Counted from the first letter of the stretch, positions 42,784 to 52,622 are shown. The stretch: DNA of 64,000 nucleotides from an uncultured Methylopila sp. (GCA_902168115.1 CABHPB010000072.1:1-64000), one strand, 5' to 3'. The notes: a model not told the origin generated them from the sequence alone. Numbers and translations are program-made.

Positions 42784-45760
42784 TGATGCGCTCTCCCTTG
42801 GCGTCGAAGAACACCGGATCGACCACGCTGACGCGGGTGAAGCCGCCGGGCGTCGTCACGAACAGCGATGTCCCCATGAGCGCGCGGCCGTCCGCGACCA
42901 CGGCGAGGGCGATGGAGCGGCCGACGTTCGGGCTGTCGTAGCTCGACGTGACGTGGCCGAGCATCTTCATCGGGATCGGCTGGTTCGGGTCGGCGACGAC
43001 CTGCGCGCCTTCTTCGAGCACCAGCGAAGGGTCGTCGGCGAACAGGCCGACGAGCTGCTTGCGGCCGGAGGCGACGAGGTCCTGGCGGGCGAGCGAGCGC
43101 TTGCCGACGAAGTCCGCCTTGGCCTTGGCGATCATGCCGGCGAGGCCGACGTCGTCCGGCGTCACCGTGCCGTCGGTCTCCTGGCCGACGATGATGTAGC
43201 CCTTCTCGGCGCGCAGCACGTGCATGGTCTCGGTGCCGTAGGGCGTGATCCCGAACTTCCTGCCGCTCTCGTAGATCGCCTCCCAGACGGCGCGTCCGTA
43301 GTCGGCCGGCACGTTGATCTCGAAGCCGAGCTCGCCGGTGAAGGAGACGCGGAACAGCCGGGTCGGCGCGCCGCAGATCCGGCCCTCGCGCATCGCCATG
43401 TGCGGGAAGGCTTCAGGCGACAGGTCGATGTCGGAGACGAGCGGCGCGATGGTCTCGCGCGCCTTCGGACCCTGGACGGCGATGACGGCCCATTCCTCGG
43501 TGATCGAGGTGAGGAAGACGTTCAGGTCCGGCCACTCGGTCTGGAGGTAGTCCTCCATGTGGTTGAGCACCCGCGCGGCGCCGCCGGTCGTGGTGGTGAC
43601 GTGGAAGCGGTCCTGCGCGACGCGCGCCACGACGCCGTCATCCATGATGTAGCCGTCTTCCTTCAGCATCAGCCCGTACCGGCATTTCCCGGGTTCGAGC
43701 TTCAGCCACGGATTGACGTACATCCGGTTCATGAACTCGGCGGCGTCGGGGCCGACGACCTCGATCTTGCCGAGCGTCGAGGCGTCGAAGACGCCGACCC
43801 CGTCGCGCACCGCCTTGCACTCGCGCGCGACCGCCGCGTGCATGTCCTCGCCGGCCTTCGGGAAATACCAGGCGCGGCGCCACAGGCTCACCGGCTCGAA
43901 CTTCGCGCCGTGCTCGACCGCCCAGTCGTGGATCGGGGTGGTGCGGATCGGGTCGAACAGCGCGTCGCGCGCCGGCCCGACCAGCGCGCCGAAGGTGGTC
44001 GGCGTGTAGGGCGGGCGGAAGGTCGTGGTGCCGACCGAGGGCAGCGGCCTGTCGAGCTGCCCGGCGACGATCCCGAGCGCGTTCATGTTCGACATCTTGC
44101 CCTGATCGGTCGCCATGCCGGTCGTGGTGTAGCGCTTGACGTGCTCGATCGACTGGAAGCCCTCGCGCACCGCAAGCTTGATGTCCTTGGCGGTGACGTC
44201 GTTCTGGAAGTCGATGAAGGCGCGGACCTTCGCCGGATTGGCGTCGGTCGGCATGACGCGGACCGGCTGGAAGCCCTTGAGGGTCGGCGTCGCCTCGAAG
44301 CGCGCGGTCGCGGCCGAGCCGGCGGCCTTCGCGCCGGCGGCGTAGCCGGCCGTCAGGCAGCGTGCGAGGTCGTAGTCGCCATGCGAGGCGCCGACGGTCG
44401 TCTCGGCCTGCGCCGAGGTTCCCGGCAGGAAGGCGTCGAGCGCCTCGTCGTAAGCCAGCTTGCCGCGCGACTGCGAGAACAGGTGGACGGTCGGCGTCCA
44501 GCCGCCCGATATGCCGACGCAGTCGCAATCGAGCGTGCGGCGCGGGCCGATGGCGCCGGCGCCCGTCACCGGCGCGACGATCAGGCCCTTCACGCGCTTG
44601 GCGCCGACCGTCCCAATCACGGTGTGGGCGGTCAGAACCTCGACGCCCGCGGCGCGGGCCTTGGCGAGCTCGGGGCCGCAGTCGGCCTCGAGCCGAAGAT
44701 CGGAGATCGTGACGTGCGCGCCGGCGCGCTTGGCGTCGACGGCGGCCTGATAGGCCGAGGCGCCGCTGGTCGCGAAGACGATCTTGCGGCCGGGCAGCAC
44801 GCCGTAGCGGTTGACGAAGACGCGCACGCTCTCGGCGAGCAGTACGCCCGGACGGTCGTTGTCGGCGAAGACCAGCGGCCGCTCGAGGCTGCCGGCGGCG
44901 ATCACGACATGGCCGGCGCGCACCTGCCACAGGCGCTCGCGCGGCGCGCCCTTCGGGTCGACGACGTGGTCGGTGACCCGCTCGGTCATCGCGACGTGGT
45001 TGTGATTGTAGTAGCCGAACACGGTGGTGCGCGGCAGCAGGATGACGTTCTCGCGGGCGTCGAGGACGGCGAGCGTCTCCTTCACCCATTCGGCGGCCGG
45101 CTTGCCGTCGATGGTCTCCTCGCTCGCATGCAGCAGCGAGCCGCCGGGCTCCGCTTGCTCGTCGGCGACGATGACGCGCTTTCCGGTCTCGGACGCCGCA
45201 AGCGCCGCGGCGAGGCCGGTCGGCCCCATGCCGACGACGAGCACGTCGCAATGGGCGTGGCGGTTGGCGTATCGGTCGGCGTCCGGAACGTCCGGCGCGA
45301 CGCCGAGGCCGGCCGCGGCGCGGATGAAGGGCTCGTAGACCTTGTCCCAGAAGGACCGCGGCCACATGAAGGTCTTGTAGTAGAAGCCCGCGACGAACAC
45401 CGGCGAGAACAGGTCGTTGACCGCGCCGACGTCGAAGTTCAGCGACGGCCAGTGGTTCTGCGATTTCGTGACCAGCCCCTCGCGCAGCTCGACCACCGAG
45501 GCGCGGTTGTTCGGGTCGGTGCGGCCGGGACCGCGGCTGACCGACAGCAGCGCGCTCGGCTCGTCGGAGCCGTGACTCATGATGCCGCGCGGGCGGTGAT
45601 ACTTGAACGAGCGCCCGACGAAGTGGACGCCGTTCGCGAGCAGCGCCGAGGCGAGCGTATCGCCCTGGTAGCCCTCGATCTTCGAGCCGTTGAAGGTGAA
45701 GCTGACGGGCTTCGAGCGGTCGATGCGCCCGCCCGAGGGGAGCCGGAAATGCTGCGCCAT
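42776..45760 (-). CDS. soxA: Sarcosine oxidase alpha subunit
   Basis: 994 residues. An N-terminal ferredoxin-like fold (GYQGDTLASALLANGVHFVG) leads to an NAD-binding Rossmann domain (CDVLVVGMGPTGLAAALAAS) and a C-terminal GcvT-like folate-binding aminomethyltransferase domain (GVFDASTLGKIEVVGPDAAE, EWAVIAVQGPKARE). The complex oxidises sarcosine and passes the C1 unit to tetrahydrofolate as 5,10-methylene-THF, releasing glycine and H2O2. Its ATG at 45760 shares its A with the TGA of soxD (TGATG junction). Confidence 0.95.
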   Translation of the reverse strand: MAQHFRLPSGGRIDRSKPVSFTFNGSKIEGYQGDTLASALLANGVHFVGRSFKYHRPRGIMSHGSDEPSALLSVSRGPGRTDPNNRASVVELREGLVTKSQNHWPSLNFDVGAVNDLFSPVFVAGFYYKTFMWPRSFWDKVYEPFIRAAAGLGVAPDVPDADRYANRHAHCDVLVVGMGPTGLAAALAASETGKRVIVADEQAEPGGSLLHASEETIDGKPAAEWVKETLAVLDARENVILLPRTTVFGYYNHNHVAMTERVTDHVVDPKGAPRERLWQVRAGHVVIAAGSLERPLVFADNDRPGVLLAESVRVFVNRYGVLPGRKIVFATSGASAYQAAVDAKRAGAHVTISDLRLEADCGPELAKARAAGVEVLTAHTVIGTVGAKRVKGLIVAPVTGAGAIGPRRTLDCDCVGISGGWTPTVHLFSQSRGKLAYDEALDAFLPGTSAQAETTVGASHGDYDLARCLTAGYAAGAKAAGSAATARFEATPTLKGFQPVRVMPTDANPAKVRAFIDFQNDVTAKDIKLAVREGFQSIEHVKRYTTTGMATDQGKMSNMNALGIVAGQLDRPLPSVGTTTFRPPYTPTTFGALVGPARDALFDPIRTTPIHDWAVEHGAKFEPVSLWRRAWYFPKAGEDMHAAVARECKAVRDGVGVFDASTLGKIEVVGPDAAEFMNRMYVNPWLKLEPGKCRYGLMLKEDGYIMDDGVVARVAQDRFHVTTTTGGAARVLNHMEDYLQTEWPDLNVFLTSITEEWAVIAVQGPKARETIAPLVSDIDLSPEAFPHMAMREGRICGAPTRLFRVSFTGELGFEINVPADYGRAVWEAIYESGRKFGITPYGTETMHVLRAEKGYIIVGQETDGTVTPDDVGLAGMIAKAKADFVGKRSLARQDLVASGRKQLVGLFADDPSLVLEEGAQVVADPNQPIPMKMLGHVTSSYDSPNVGRSIALAVVADGRALMGTSLFVTTPGGFTRVSVVDPVFFDAKGERINA

Positions 45761-46053
45761 CACGCCCTCGCCTCGGTGGTGGTCGACTTGGGCTTGCCGC
45801 CCATCGGATAGGTCTCGACGAAGCGGTCGCTCACGGTGTCGCGCAGCGCGTTGAACCAGCGGCCGCAGCCATGCTGGTGGATCCAGCGCTCGGCGTGGAC
45901 GCCGCGCGGATTGGCGCGGACGAACAGGTACTCGGACCAGTCCTGGTCGCCGACGTCGACGGGCTTTTCGGGCCGGGCGACATGGGCCTGTCCGCCGCAG
46001 CGGAACTCGGTCTCTGGCCTCAGGCCGCAGCAGGGGCAGTCGATCAGCAGCAT
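45760..46053 (-). CDS. soxD: Sarcosine oxidase delta subunit
   Basis: 97 residues with the zinc-binding pattern CPCCGLRPETEFRCGG near the N-terminus, then DWSEYLFVRANPRGVHAERW and IHQHGCGRWFNALRDTV. SoxD is a small structural subunit holding zinc in the heterotetramer. It is 17 bases after soxB and coupled to soxA. ATG 46053 gives the usual length. Confidence 0.95.
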   Translation of the reverse strand: MLLIDCPCCGLRPETEFRCGGQAHVARPEKPVDVGDQDWSEYLFVRANPRGVHAERWIHQHGCGRWFNALRDTVSDRFVETYPMGGKPKSTTTEARA

Positions 46054-46070
46054 GGCGGACGGCCTCGGGG

Positions 46071-47324
46071 TCAGTGGGCGACGGCGGCCGCGGCCGCTTC
46101 GTCGATGAGGCGGCCGGTGCGGAACCGGTCGAGCGTGAAGGGGGCGTTGATCTTGTGCGGCTCGCCGGTCGCGAGCGTGTGCGCGAAGACGTGGCCGGAG
46201 CCCGGCGTCGCCTTGAAGCCGCCGGTGCCCCATCCACAGTTTACGAACAGGTTTTGAACAGGCGTCCTGCCGATGATCGGCGAGCGGTCGGGCGTGACGT
46301 CCACCACGCCGCCCCAGGAGCGCAGCATCTTCATGCGCGTGAACTGCGGGAACATCTCGCAGATCGCGTCGAGCGTGTGGTTGGTGATGTGCAGGCCGCC
46401 CTGCTGGGAGTAGCTGACATACTGGTCGGTGCCGGCGCCGATCACGAGCTCGCCCTTGTCGGACTGCGACAGGTAGGCATGCACGGCGTTCGACATGACG
46501 ACGCACGGGAAGCACGGCTTCACCGGCTCCGACACCAGCGCCTGCAGCGGATAGCTCTCGAGCGGCATGCGCACGCCCGCCATCTGCATGACGACCGAGG
46601 TGTTGCCGGCCGCGACGACGCCGATGCGCTTGGCGCCGATGTAGCCGCGGGTGGTCTCGACGCCGACGGCGGCGCCGGACGCGTCGCGGCGGATGCCCTT
46701 GACCTCGCAGTTCTGGATGATGTCGACGCCGCGCGAGTCCGCGCCGCGGGCGTAGCCCCAGGCGACCGCGTCGTGGCGCGCCGTGCCGGCCCGGCGCTGC
46801 AGCGCGCCGCCCATGACCGGATAGCGGATGTCCTGCGAGATGTTGATCGGCGGGCAGAACGCCTTGCACTCCTCGGTCGACAGCCACTCGTTGTCGATGC
46901 CGTTGAGGCGGTTGGCGTAGACGTGCCGCTTGAAGCTTTGAACGTCATGGACGTTGTGCGCGAGCATCAGGACGCCGCGCTGGGAAAACATGACGTTGTA
47001 GTTGAGCTCCTGGCTGAGGCCCTCCCAGAGCTTCAGCGCGTGCTCGTAGATGCCGGCGCTCTCGTCGTAGAGATAGTTCGAGCGGATGATCGTGGTGTTG
47101 CGGCCGGTGTTGCCGCCGCCGATCCAGCCCTTCTCGATCACCGCGACATTGGTGATCCCGTGCTGGCTGGCGAGATAATAGGCGGTCGCGAGGCCATGCC
47201 CGCCGCCGCCGACGATGACGACGTCGTAGGACGGCTTCGGATCCGGCGCGCGCCACTGGCGCTGCCAGCCCTGATGCGCGTTCAGCGCTTCCGAGATGAG
47301 GGACCGGTAAGAAAAACGCCGCAT
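46071..47324 (-). CDS. soxB: Sarcosine oxidase beta subunit
   Basis: 417-residue flavoprotein of the DAO family: FAD loop [40 protein letters not shown], the covalent-FMN histidine region [17 protein letters not shown], and the C-terminal [14 protein letters not shown]. It carries the site that oxidises sarcosine. ATG 47324 has GGGAGG seven bases upstream and matches the conserved [13 protein letters not shown] start. First gene of the soxBDAG-sdaA run; its promoter shares the 191-base gap with the divergent gbdR. Confidence 0.96.
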   Translation of the reverse strand: MRRFSYRSLISEALNAHQGWQRQWRAPDPKPSYDVVIVGGGGHGLATAYYLASQHGITNVAVIEKGWIGGGNTGRNTTIIRSNYLYDESAGIYEHALKLWEGLSQELNYNVMFSQRGVLMLAHNVHDVQSFKRHVYANRLNGIDNEWLSTEECKAFCPPINISQDIRYPVMGGALQRRAGTARHDAVAWGYARGADSRGVDIIQNCEVKGIRRDASGAAVGVETTRGYIGAKRIGVVAAGNTSVVMQMAGVRMPLESYPLQALVSEPVKPCFPCVVMSNAVHAYLSQSDKGELVIGAGTDQYVSYSQQGGLHITNHTLDAICEMFPQFTRMKMLRSWGGVVDVTPDRSPIIGRTPVQNLFVNCGWGTGGFKATPGSGHVFAHTLATGEPHKINAPFTLDRFRTGRLIDEAAAAAVAH

Positions 47325-47356
47325 CGAGAGGCCTCCCGTGACCGGTTGAAGATGCT

Positions 47357-47373
47357 CCCGGCGCAGCGCCGGG
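47357..47373. promoter_or_regulatory. Palindrome in the soxB-gbdR divergent control region
   Basis: CCCGGCGC-A-GCGCCGGG is a perfect 8-bp inverted repeat, 32 bases upstream of the soxB start, within the 191-base region (47325-47515) separating soxB from gbdR. It might be an operator or an RNA hairpin in the soxB leader. I could not identify a GbdR consensus with confidence. Confidence 0.3.
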
Positions 47374-47515
47374 GCTTCATCCAAGGCGACCGCGATTTTC
47401 CCATTCGCGACATGCGCGCAGAGCCGGCGTCGCCGCGGCATAAGTCGTTGACCGCGCGGCGCGCCGGCCGGAATATGGAACAAGTCGAATTCGTGACGTT
47501 GCGTCGGATGGGGCG

Positions 47516-48511
47516 ATGAGGGCGACAAGCAGCGCGCCGGCGCCGGTCGATCGGCCTACGACGGTCGGCTTCCTGCTGATCGACCGGTTCTCGATGATCG
47601 CCTTCTGCTCGGCGATCGAACCGCTGCGTCTCGCCAACCGCGCCGCCGGGCGCGACCTCTACGGCTACCGGGTCTATTCCGAGGACGGACAGGGCGCCCG
47701 CGCCTCCAACGGCCTGGTCGTCAATGTCGTCGGCGCCTTCCCGGAAGCCGCCGACGACGTGCTGATCGTGTGCGGCGGCGTCGACATCCAGGCCGCCGAT
47801 CCCCGCCAGGCGACGACGGCGCTGCGCCGCGCCGTGACGCGCGGCGGCGTCATCGGGGCGGTCTGCACCGGGACCCACCTTCTCGCCAAGGCGGGCCTGC
47901 TGGACGGCTACCGCGCCACGATCCACTGGGAGAATCTCGAGGGGCTGCTGTGCGAGCATTCCGAGCTCGACGTCGGCTCGGACCTGTTCGAGATCGACCG
48001 CAACCGCATGACATGCGCGGGCGGGGCCGCGGCGACCGACATGATGCTCGCCGTCATCAGCCGGGACCACGGCGCGGAGATCGCTTCGGAGGTCGCCGAT
48101 CAGCTCATCCATCATCGGATCCGCGACGCCGGCGAGCGCCAGCGGATGGACCTGCGCATGAGCCTCGGGGTCGCCCATCCGAAGCTGCTCAAGGTCGTGC
48201 AGCTGATGCAGGACAACGTCGCCGAGCCGATCGGCTGCCATGACCTCGCGGCCGCGGTTCATCTGTCCACGCGCCAGCTCGAGCGGCTGTTCTTCAAGTA
48301 TCTCAACCAGTCGCCCGCAAAGCATTACCTGAAGATCAGGCTGGACCGGGCGCGCAACCTGATCCGGCAGACGGCGCAGCCGCTGCTGACGATCGCGATG
48401 GACTGCGGCTTCACCTCGGCCTCGCACTTCTCGAAAGCCTATGTCGACCATTTCGGCCAGCCGCCGAGCGCCGAGCGCAAGGCGACGCAGCGCTTCGCGA
48501 AGGCGGGCTAA
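47516..48511 (+). CDS. gbdR: GbdR-like AraC-family activator of betaine catabolism
   Basis: 331 residues. An N-terminal DJ-1/glutamine-amidotransferase-like domain ([56 protein letters not shown]) is joined to a C-terminal AraC double helix-turn-helix ([40 protein letters not shown]). GbdR senses glycine betaine or dimethylglycine and activates gbc, dgc and sox operons. Divergence from soxB supports the role. Other members of this regulator family (for example for carnitine) look alike, so specificity is inferred from context. ATG 47516. Confidence 0.87.
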   Translation: MRATSSAPAPVDRPTTVGFLLIDRFSMIAFCSAIEPLRLANRAAGRDLYGYRVYSEDGQGARASNGLVVNVVGAFPEAADDVLIVCGGVDIQAADPRQATTALRRAVTRGGVIGAVCTGTHLLAKAGLLDGYRATIHWENLEGLLCEHSELDVGSDLFEIDRNRMTCAGGAAATDMMLAVISRDHGAEIASEVADQLIHHRIRDAGERQRMDLRMSLGVAHPKLLKVVQLMQDNVAEPIGCHDLAAAVHLSTRQLERLFFKYLNQSPAKHYLKIRLDRARNLIRQTAQPLLTIAMDCGFTSASHFSKAYVDHFGQPPSAERKATQRFAKAG

Positions 48512-48534
48512 GAGCTTCTCGGTTCAAACGAAAA

Positions 48535-48557
48535 CGCCCGGCCGCTTGGGCCGGGCG
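48535..48557 (-). terminator. Terminator between gbdR and the porin gene
   Basis: CGCCCGGCC (48535-48543) and GGCCGGGCG (48549-48557) make a 9-bp stem with a 5-base loop. On the minus strand the hairpin is followed by TTTTCGTTTG, so it ends the porin transcript. It could also stop gbdR reading from the other side. Confidence 0.75.
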
Positions 48558-48586
48558 TGGTGTAGTTCGCGGGCATGCGGTGTTTC

Positions 48587-49939
48587 TCAGAAGTAGAAGC
48601 CCACATTGACGATGATGGCCTTCTTCCACTTGTCGTCGCCGCCCTGCGCGAGGCCGCCGGTGAACTGGCCGGCGCCGACATAGGGGTCGTTCCTGCCGAG
48701 TATGCCTTCCGAATAGATGACCAGCCGCGGATCCTTCTTCCAGGTCCAGGCGACGCCGAGGATGTAGCGCTCGGAGGTCTTGAAGGCGGCCTTGTCCTTC
48801 ACGAAGGCGCTGTAGTTCAGGTAGGGCATCAGGTCGAAGCCGCCGATCGGCTGCTGGATCTTGTAGTTGACCTCGCCCGAGAAGAAGTTGCCGCGCGTCG
48901 CGAGGTTGTACGAAGCGTCGTAGCCGCCGATTGTGATCATGTCGTCGCGGCCGGGATTCTTGGCCTTGATGTCCTGGCGGACGTAGATACCCTTGAAGCC
49001 CCAGTTGTTCCACGTCGCGTTGAAGTGGACGGCCTCGAGGTTCTTGTGGCCGTCGCGGCCGTTGTCGAGGTTGTGCACCTGCGACCACCAGGCCGACAGG
49101 CCGCCCGTGAAGGACGCGACGTCGTTCTTAAAGAAGGTGTGCTCGACGCGGCCGACCACCATGTTGCGCTCGTGGTTGTTCGAGCCGTTCGGGACGTAGC
49201 TGTCGGCCTTGACCATGTTGGCCGAGTAGCGCGCGCTGTCGCGGCTGATGCCGATCGCGTCGGGGGCGGCGGTCGGGTAGAAGCCGACGTCCCAGGTCCA
49301 GCGCTCGTCGGCGTGGCTGTACTTGACGCCGAGGTTGTAGACCTCCTCGAGGCCCTGCGCGAAGCCGAGGCTTTCGATGAAGCTCGTGCCGTAATAGGGC
49401 GTCAGGCCGAAGGGCGCCTGGTTGATGCCGGCGACGATGCTGTCCTGGCCGGTGATCTTGTAGCCGCCATAGGCCCACATCGGGAACTGGACCTCGCCCG
49501 GATACTTCTCGTAGCCGTTCTTGTGCCCGTAGATGAAGCTGCCGCCGTAGAAGCGCCACTGCGCAGCGCCGAAGAAGGTGCTGGAGTCGTACTTCAGCTT
49601 GAAGGCCAGCGTGTCGAAGGACAGGTGGCTGGACTGGAAGCTGGGTCCGGAATTGAACCGCGTGTCGAACCGGGCGCGGATCGCGCCGCCGAGGGTCAGC
49701 TTGCCGTCGTTCGAGATCAGCGGACGCTTGGCCGGCGCCGCGGCCGGGGTCTCCGCGGGCTCCGCGACGACGGCTTTGCCGGTCTGGGCGCGCTTGCGGG
49801 TCTTTTTCGGCTGGGACGCCTTGGCGTCTTCGGGGTCGACCGTGGTCTGCCGGGTTTGGGCGTGGACGACGTCCGCCGCGGCGAAGGCCGCAAGGGTGGA
49901 CCCGACGAGAGCGACCGCAAGCAATCCCCGATGCAGCAT
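48587..49939 (-). CDS. Outer-membrane porin, OprO/P-like
   Basis: 450 residues. A signal peptide (about 1-27, ending VVHAQ) and a Lys/Pro/Ala-rich linker (28-75) precede a beta barrel: LTLGGAIRARFDTRFNSGPS, LAFKLKYDSSTFFGAAQWRF, many aromatic-girdle pairs, and a C-terminal strand ending in Phe (KAIIVNVGFYF), the outer-membrane sorting signal. The N-terminal linker may bind peptidoglycan. The solute is unknown. It is convergent with gbdR; a link to betaine uptake is possible but unproven. The 173 bases upstream to the ilvA stop hold its promoter. Confidence 0.82.
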   Translation of the reverse strand: MLHRGLLAVALVGSTLAAFAAADVVHAQTRQTTVDPEDAKASQPKKTRKRAQTGKAVVAEPAETPAAAPAKRPLISNDGKLTLGGAIRARFDTRFNSGPSFQSSHLSFDTLAFKLKYDSSTFFGAAQWRFYGGSFIYGHKNGYEKYPGEVQFPMWAYGGYKITGQDSIVAGINQAPFGLTPYYGTSFIESLGFAQGLEEVYNLGVKYSHADERWTWDVGFYPTAAPDAIGISRDSARYSANMVKADSYVPNGSNNHERNMVVGRVEHTFFKNDVASFTGGLSAWWSQVHNLDNGRDGHKNLEAVHFNATWNNWGFKGIYVRQDIKAKNPGRDDMITIGGYDASYNLATRGNFFSGEVNYKIQQPIGGFDLMPYLNYSAFVKDKAAFKTSERYILGVAWTWKKDPRLVIYSEGILGRNDPYVGAGQFTGGLAQGGDDKWKKAIIVNVGFYF

Positions 49940-50112
49940 CGAATTGATTCCCCGACTTATTCCCGATCGCTCGGGATCCCCGATGCGATCGACTTTAGGC
50001 GGGGACGGCGAGCCGGCTTACGTTCAGCCGACACGAAATTGCCACATGCCGACACGGATTCCGCCGTGATCGGAAGGTGTTGCGTCAGGGCATCGGCCGG
50101 GGGTCGCCGGTA

Positions 50113-51627
50113 TCAGGACGCTCGCAGGAACAGGCCGTAAGCCGGGTTCTCTGTCTCGTCCTCGTAGGGGTAGCCGAGCGCTGCGAGCCGGTCCCTGAAC
50201 CGGTCGCGGTCGTCCTGCGGCACCTTCAGCCCGACCAGCACCCGGCCGTAATCCGCGCCATGGTTGCGGTAGTGGAACAGAGTGATGCTCCAGTCCGTCC
50301 CGACGGCGTCGAGGAATTTCGCGAGCGCGCCCGGCCGCTCCGGGAACTCGCAGCGCAGCACGACCTCGTCGGTCAGTCCCGGCATGCGGCCGCCGACCAT
50401 GTACCGGATGTGGAGCTTGGCGGTTTCGTCCGCGCTGATATCCAGTACGCGATACCCTTCCGCCTCCAGCGCGGCGAGCAGTTCGGTCTTCTCGCGGCGC
50501 GCGTCGGCGAACTTCAGGCCGACGAAGACATGGGCGTCCGGTCCGGTCGCTGCGCGGTAGTTGAATTCGGTGATGGTGCGCCCGCCGATCAGCTCGACGA
50601 ACCGGCGATAGCTGCCGCGGACTTCGGGGATCGTGACAGCGAACAGGACCTCGCGCGCCTCGCCGAGCTCGGCGCGCTCGGCGACATGGCGCAGCCGGTC
50701 GAAGTTCATGTTGGCGCCGCTGTTGATCGCGATCAGCGCGCCGTCACTGCCGCCGCCGCGCGCGGCGTATGACTTCAGCCCTGCGAGCGACAGCGCGCCG
50801 GCGGGCTCGGCCAGCACGCGCGTGTCCTCGAAGATGTCCTTCACCGCGCCGCAGATCTCGTCGGTGTCGGCCGTCACGACCTCGTCGAGCAGCTCCCGGC
50901 AAATTCTGAAGGTTTCCTCGCCGGCCTGCTTCACCGCGACGCCGTCGGCGAACAGTCCGACTCGGTCGAGCGTGACGCGAGAGCCGCTTTCGATCGCCGC
51001 CTTCATCGAGGCGGCGTCTGCGGGCTCGACGCCGATCACCTTCACGTCCGGCCGCAGGAACTTGACGTAGGACGCGACGCCAGCGGCGAGCCCGCCGCCG
51101 CCGATCGGCACGAAGATCGCCTCGATCGGCCCGGGGTGCTGTTGCAGGATCTCGACCGCGATGGTGCCCTGTCCGGCGATCACGTCCGGGTCGTCGTAGG
51201 GGTGAATGAAGGTCAGGCCCTGCTCGGAGCCGATCGTCCTCGCATAGGCGTAGGCGTCGTCGAAGGTGTCGCCGTTCAGCGCGACCTCGCCGCCGAAGTG
51301 GCGCACGGCGTCGACCTTGATGGTCGGGGTCGTCACCGGCATCACCACGACCGCCCGGATGCCGAGACGCTTCGCCGACAGCGCTACGCCCTGCGCGTGG
51401 TTGCCGGCGGACGCACAGACGACGCCGGCGCGTCGCTCGGCCTCGGTCAGGCTGGAGATCTTGTTGTAGGCGCCGCGGATCTTGAAGGAGAAGACCGGCT
51501 GCAGGTCTTCCCGCTTCAGCAGGACGTCGCGGCCGAGCCGGCCGGACAGACGCACCATGCGGTCGGTCGGCGTCCATGCCGCGACGTCGTAGACGCGCGC
51601 GTCGAGGATCTCGCGGACATATCGCAT
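50113..51627 (-). CDS. ilvA: Threonine dehydratase (biosynthetic, ACT-regulated)
   Basis: 504-residue PLP enzyme converting threonine to 2-oxobutanoate for isoleucine. The PLP lysine lies in FSFKIRGAYNK, the phosphate-binding loop is IGGGGLAAGV, and the asparagine loop is CASAGNHAQGVA. The C-terminal third (about 330-504) has two ACT-like regulatory lobes (EVLFAVTIPEVRGSYRRFVE, EVVLRCEFPERPGALAKFLD), so feedback by isoleucine is expected. ATG 51627 follows GGAG. Confidence 0.93.
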   Translation of the reverse strand: MRYVREILDARVYDVAAWTPTDRMVRLSGRLGRDVLLKREDLQPVFSFKIRGAYNKISSLTEAERRAGVVCASAGNHAQGVALSAKRLGIRAVVVMPVTTPTIKVDAVRHFGGEVALNGDTFDDAYAYARTIGSEQGLTFIHPYDDPDVIAGQGTIAVEILQQHPGPIEAIFVPIGGGGLAAGVASYVKFLRPDVKVIGVEPADAASMKAAIESGSRVTLDRVGLFADGVAVKQAGEETFRICRELLDEVVTADTDEICGAVKDIFEDTRVLAEPAGALSLAGLKSYAARGGGSDGALIAINSGANMNFDRLRHVAERAELGEAREVLFAVTIPEVRGSYRRFVELIGGRTITEFNYRAATGPDAHVFVGLKFADARREKTELLAALEAEGYRVLDISADETAKLHIRYMVGGRMPGLTDEVVLRCEFPERPGALAKFLDAVGTDWSITLFHYRNHGADYGRVLVGLKVPQDDRDRFRDRLAALGYPYEDETENPAYGLFLRAS

Positions 51628-51695
51628 CAGGCGGAACTCCGTGCGCCGCCGGATGCGGGCGGCGCACATTGATCAGAACGGCGGGGCGCCGTCAT

Positions 51696-51718
51696 GCCCG
51701 TCGAACCGGTCGACGGGC
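51696..51718 (-). terminator. 9-bp hairpin after the L,D-transpeptidase gene
   Basis: GCCCGTCGA (51696-51704) and TCGACGGGC (51710-51718) pair perfectly around ACCGG, 13 bases beyond the stop at 51732. No T-run follows. Confidence 0.45.
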
Positions 51719-51731
51719 GCCGCGGATCGCC

Positions 51732-52337
51732 TCAGCGCACCACGACCTTGGCGCCCATCGGCACGCGCTCGTAGAGGTCGACCACGTCGAAGTTGATCAT
51801 CCGGATGCAGCCGGACGACATCGCCTTGCCGATCGTCAGCGGCTCGTTGGTGCCGTGGATGCGGAACAGTGTGTCCTTGCCGTCGCGATAGAGATACATC
51901 GCGCGCGCGCCGAGCGGGTTCTCGGGGCCGCCGGACATTCTGAGCGGCAGGTCGGGGCGGCGCTCCAGCATCTCGGGGGGCGGGACCCAGTCCGGCCATT
52001 CCTGCTTGTTGCCGACCTTCGCCTCGCCCGACCAGCCGAAGCCTTCCTTGCCGACGCCGACGCCGTAGCGGATCGCGCGGCCGTCCGGCTCGACGAGGTA
52101 GAGATACTTCTCGGCGGTGTCGATCACGATCGTGCCCGGCGCTTCGCCAGTCGGATCAACGACTTCCGTCTTGCGGTACTGGACCGGAAGCGCGCTCGGA
52201 TAGCTCTTCGACATCGCGAAGGCGACGGCTTCCGAGCCCGCGTTCGGGGAATCCATGGTCGCCGAGCAGCCGGCGAGGCTTAACGCCGCCGCGATTGCGA
52301 GCGCCGCCCGGGTGAAACGAAGTGCTGATGTCGTCAT
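51732..52337 (-). CDS. L,D-transpeptidase (YkuD) lipoprotein
   Basis: 201 residues. The lipobox LAGC with Cys24 marks a lipoprotein. The YkuD domain runs from about 65: PGTIVIDTAEKYLYLVEPDG, then the catalytic block RIHGTNEPLTIGKAMSSGCI with the active Cys. These enzymes make meso-DAP to meso-DAP cross-links in peptidoglycan or attach outer-membrane proteins to it, in the periplasm. It is divergent from amt across 356 bases. Confidence 0.92.
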   Translation of the reverse strand: MTTSALRFTRAALAIAAALSLAGCSATMDSPNAGSEAVAFAMSKSYPSALPVQYRKTEVVDPTGEAPGTIVIDTAEKYLYLVEPDGRAIRYGVGVGKEGFGWSGEAKVGNKQEWPDWVPPPEMLERRPDLPLRMSGGPENPLGARAMYLYRDGKDTLFRIHGTNEPLTIGKAMSSGCIRMINFDVVDLYERVPMGAKVVVR

Positions 52338-52541
52338 GTTCTGCCCTGGCGCCGTCCGCGGCTGGTTCCGCGGCCCGGAAGACTTCCGTCTTCCACCTCA
52401 TTCAAGAAACGATAACGGTAAGTTTTTCGTAGCCGTTCCGGAAGCCGGCGACCAGCCCGCGGATTGGTCATCCGAGTGGCCATGTGGCCACACTGCCCAC
52501 CGTGCCAACCGATGTTTCTTTAGGCGAAACGTTTCTGACAC
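52338..52541. other. Left part of the 356-base ldt-amt gap
   Basis: This stretch holds the leader and presumed promoter of the minus-strand L,D-transpeptidase gene. The motif GTGGCCA occurs twice around 52486-52500. I see no gene in it. The rest of the gap (52542-52693) carries the amt control elements listed separately. Confidence 0.6.
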
Positions 52542-52556
52542 GCACAGTTGTTGTGC
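52542..52556 (+). promoter_or_regulatory. NtrC-like enhancer site upstream of amt
   Basis: GCAC-AGTTGTT-GTGC fits the NtrC consensus GCAC-N7-GTGC exactly in the conserved arms. It lies 67 bases upstream of the sigma-54 promoter, a normal enhancer distance. It would place amt under nitrogen control. Confidence 0.55.
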
Positions 52557-52560
52557 CGTC

Positions 52561-52594
52561 GACCGACAGATCACGTATCCGTGATCTGTCGGTC
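52561..52594. repeat. Perfect 15-bp inverted repeat between enhancer and promoter
   Basis: GACCGACAGATCACG (52561-52575) and CGTGATCTGTCGGTC (52580-52594) are exact complements around TATC. It ends 28 bases before the sigma-54 -24 element. It may be an operator, a terminator of upstream reading, or a DNA-shape element for looping. It is too perfect for chance. Confidence 0.7.
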
Positions 52595-52622
52595 TGCAAG
52601 GTTCGCAACGATCCAGCTCAGC

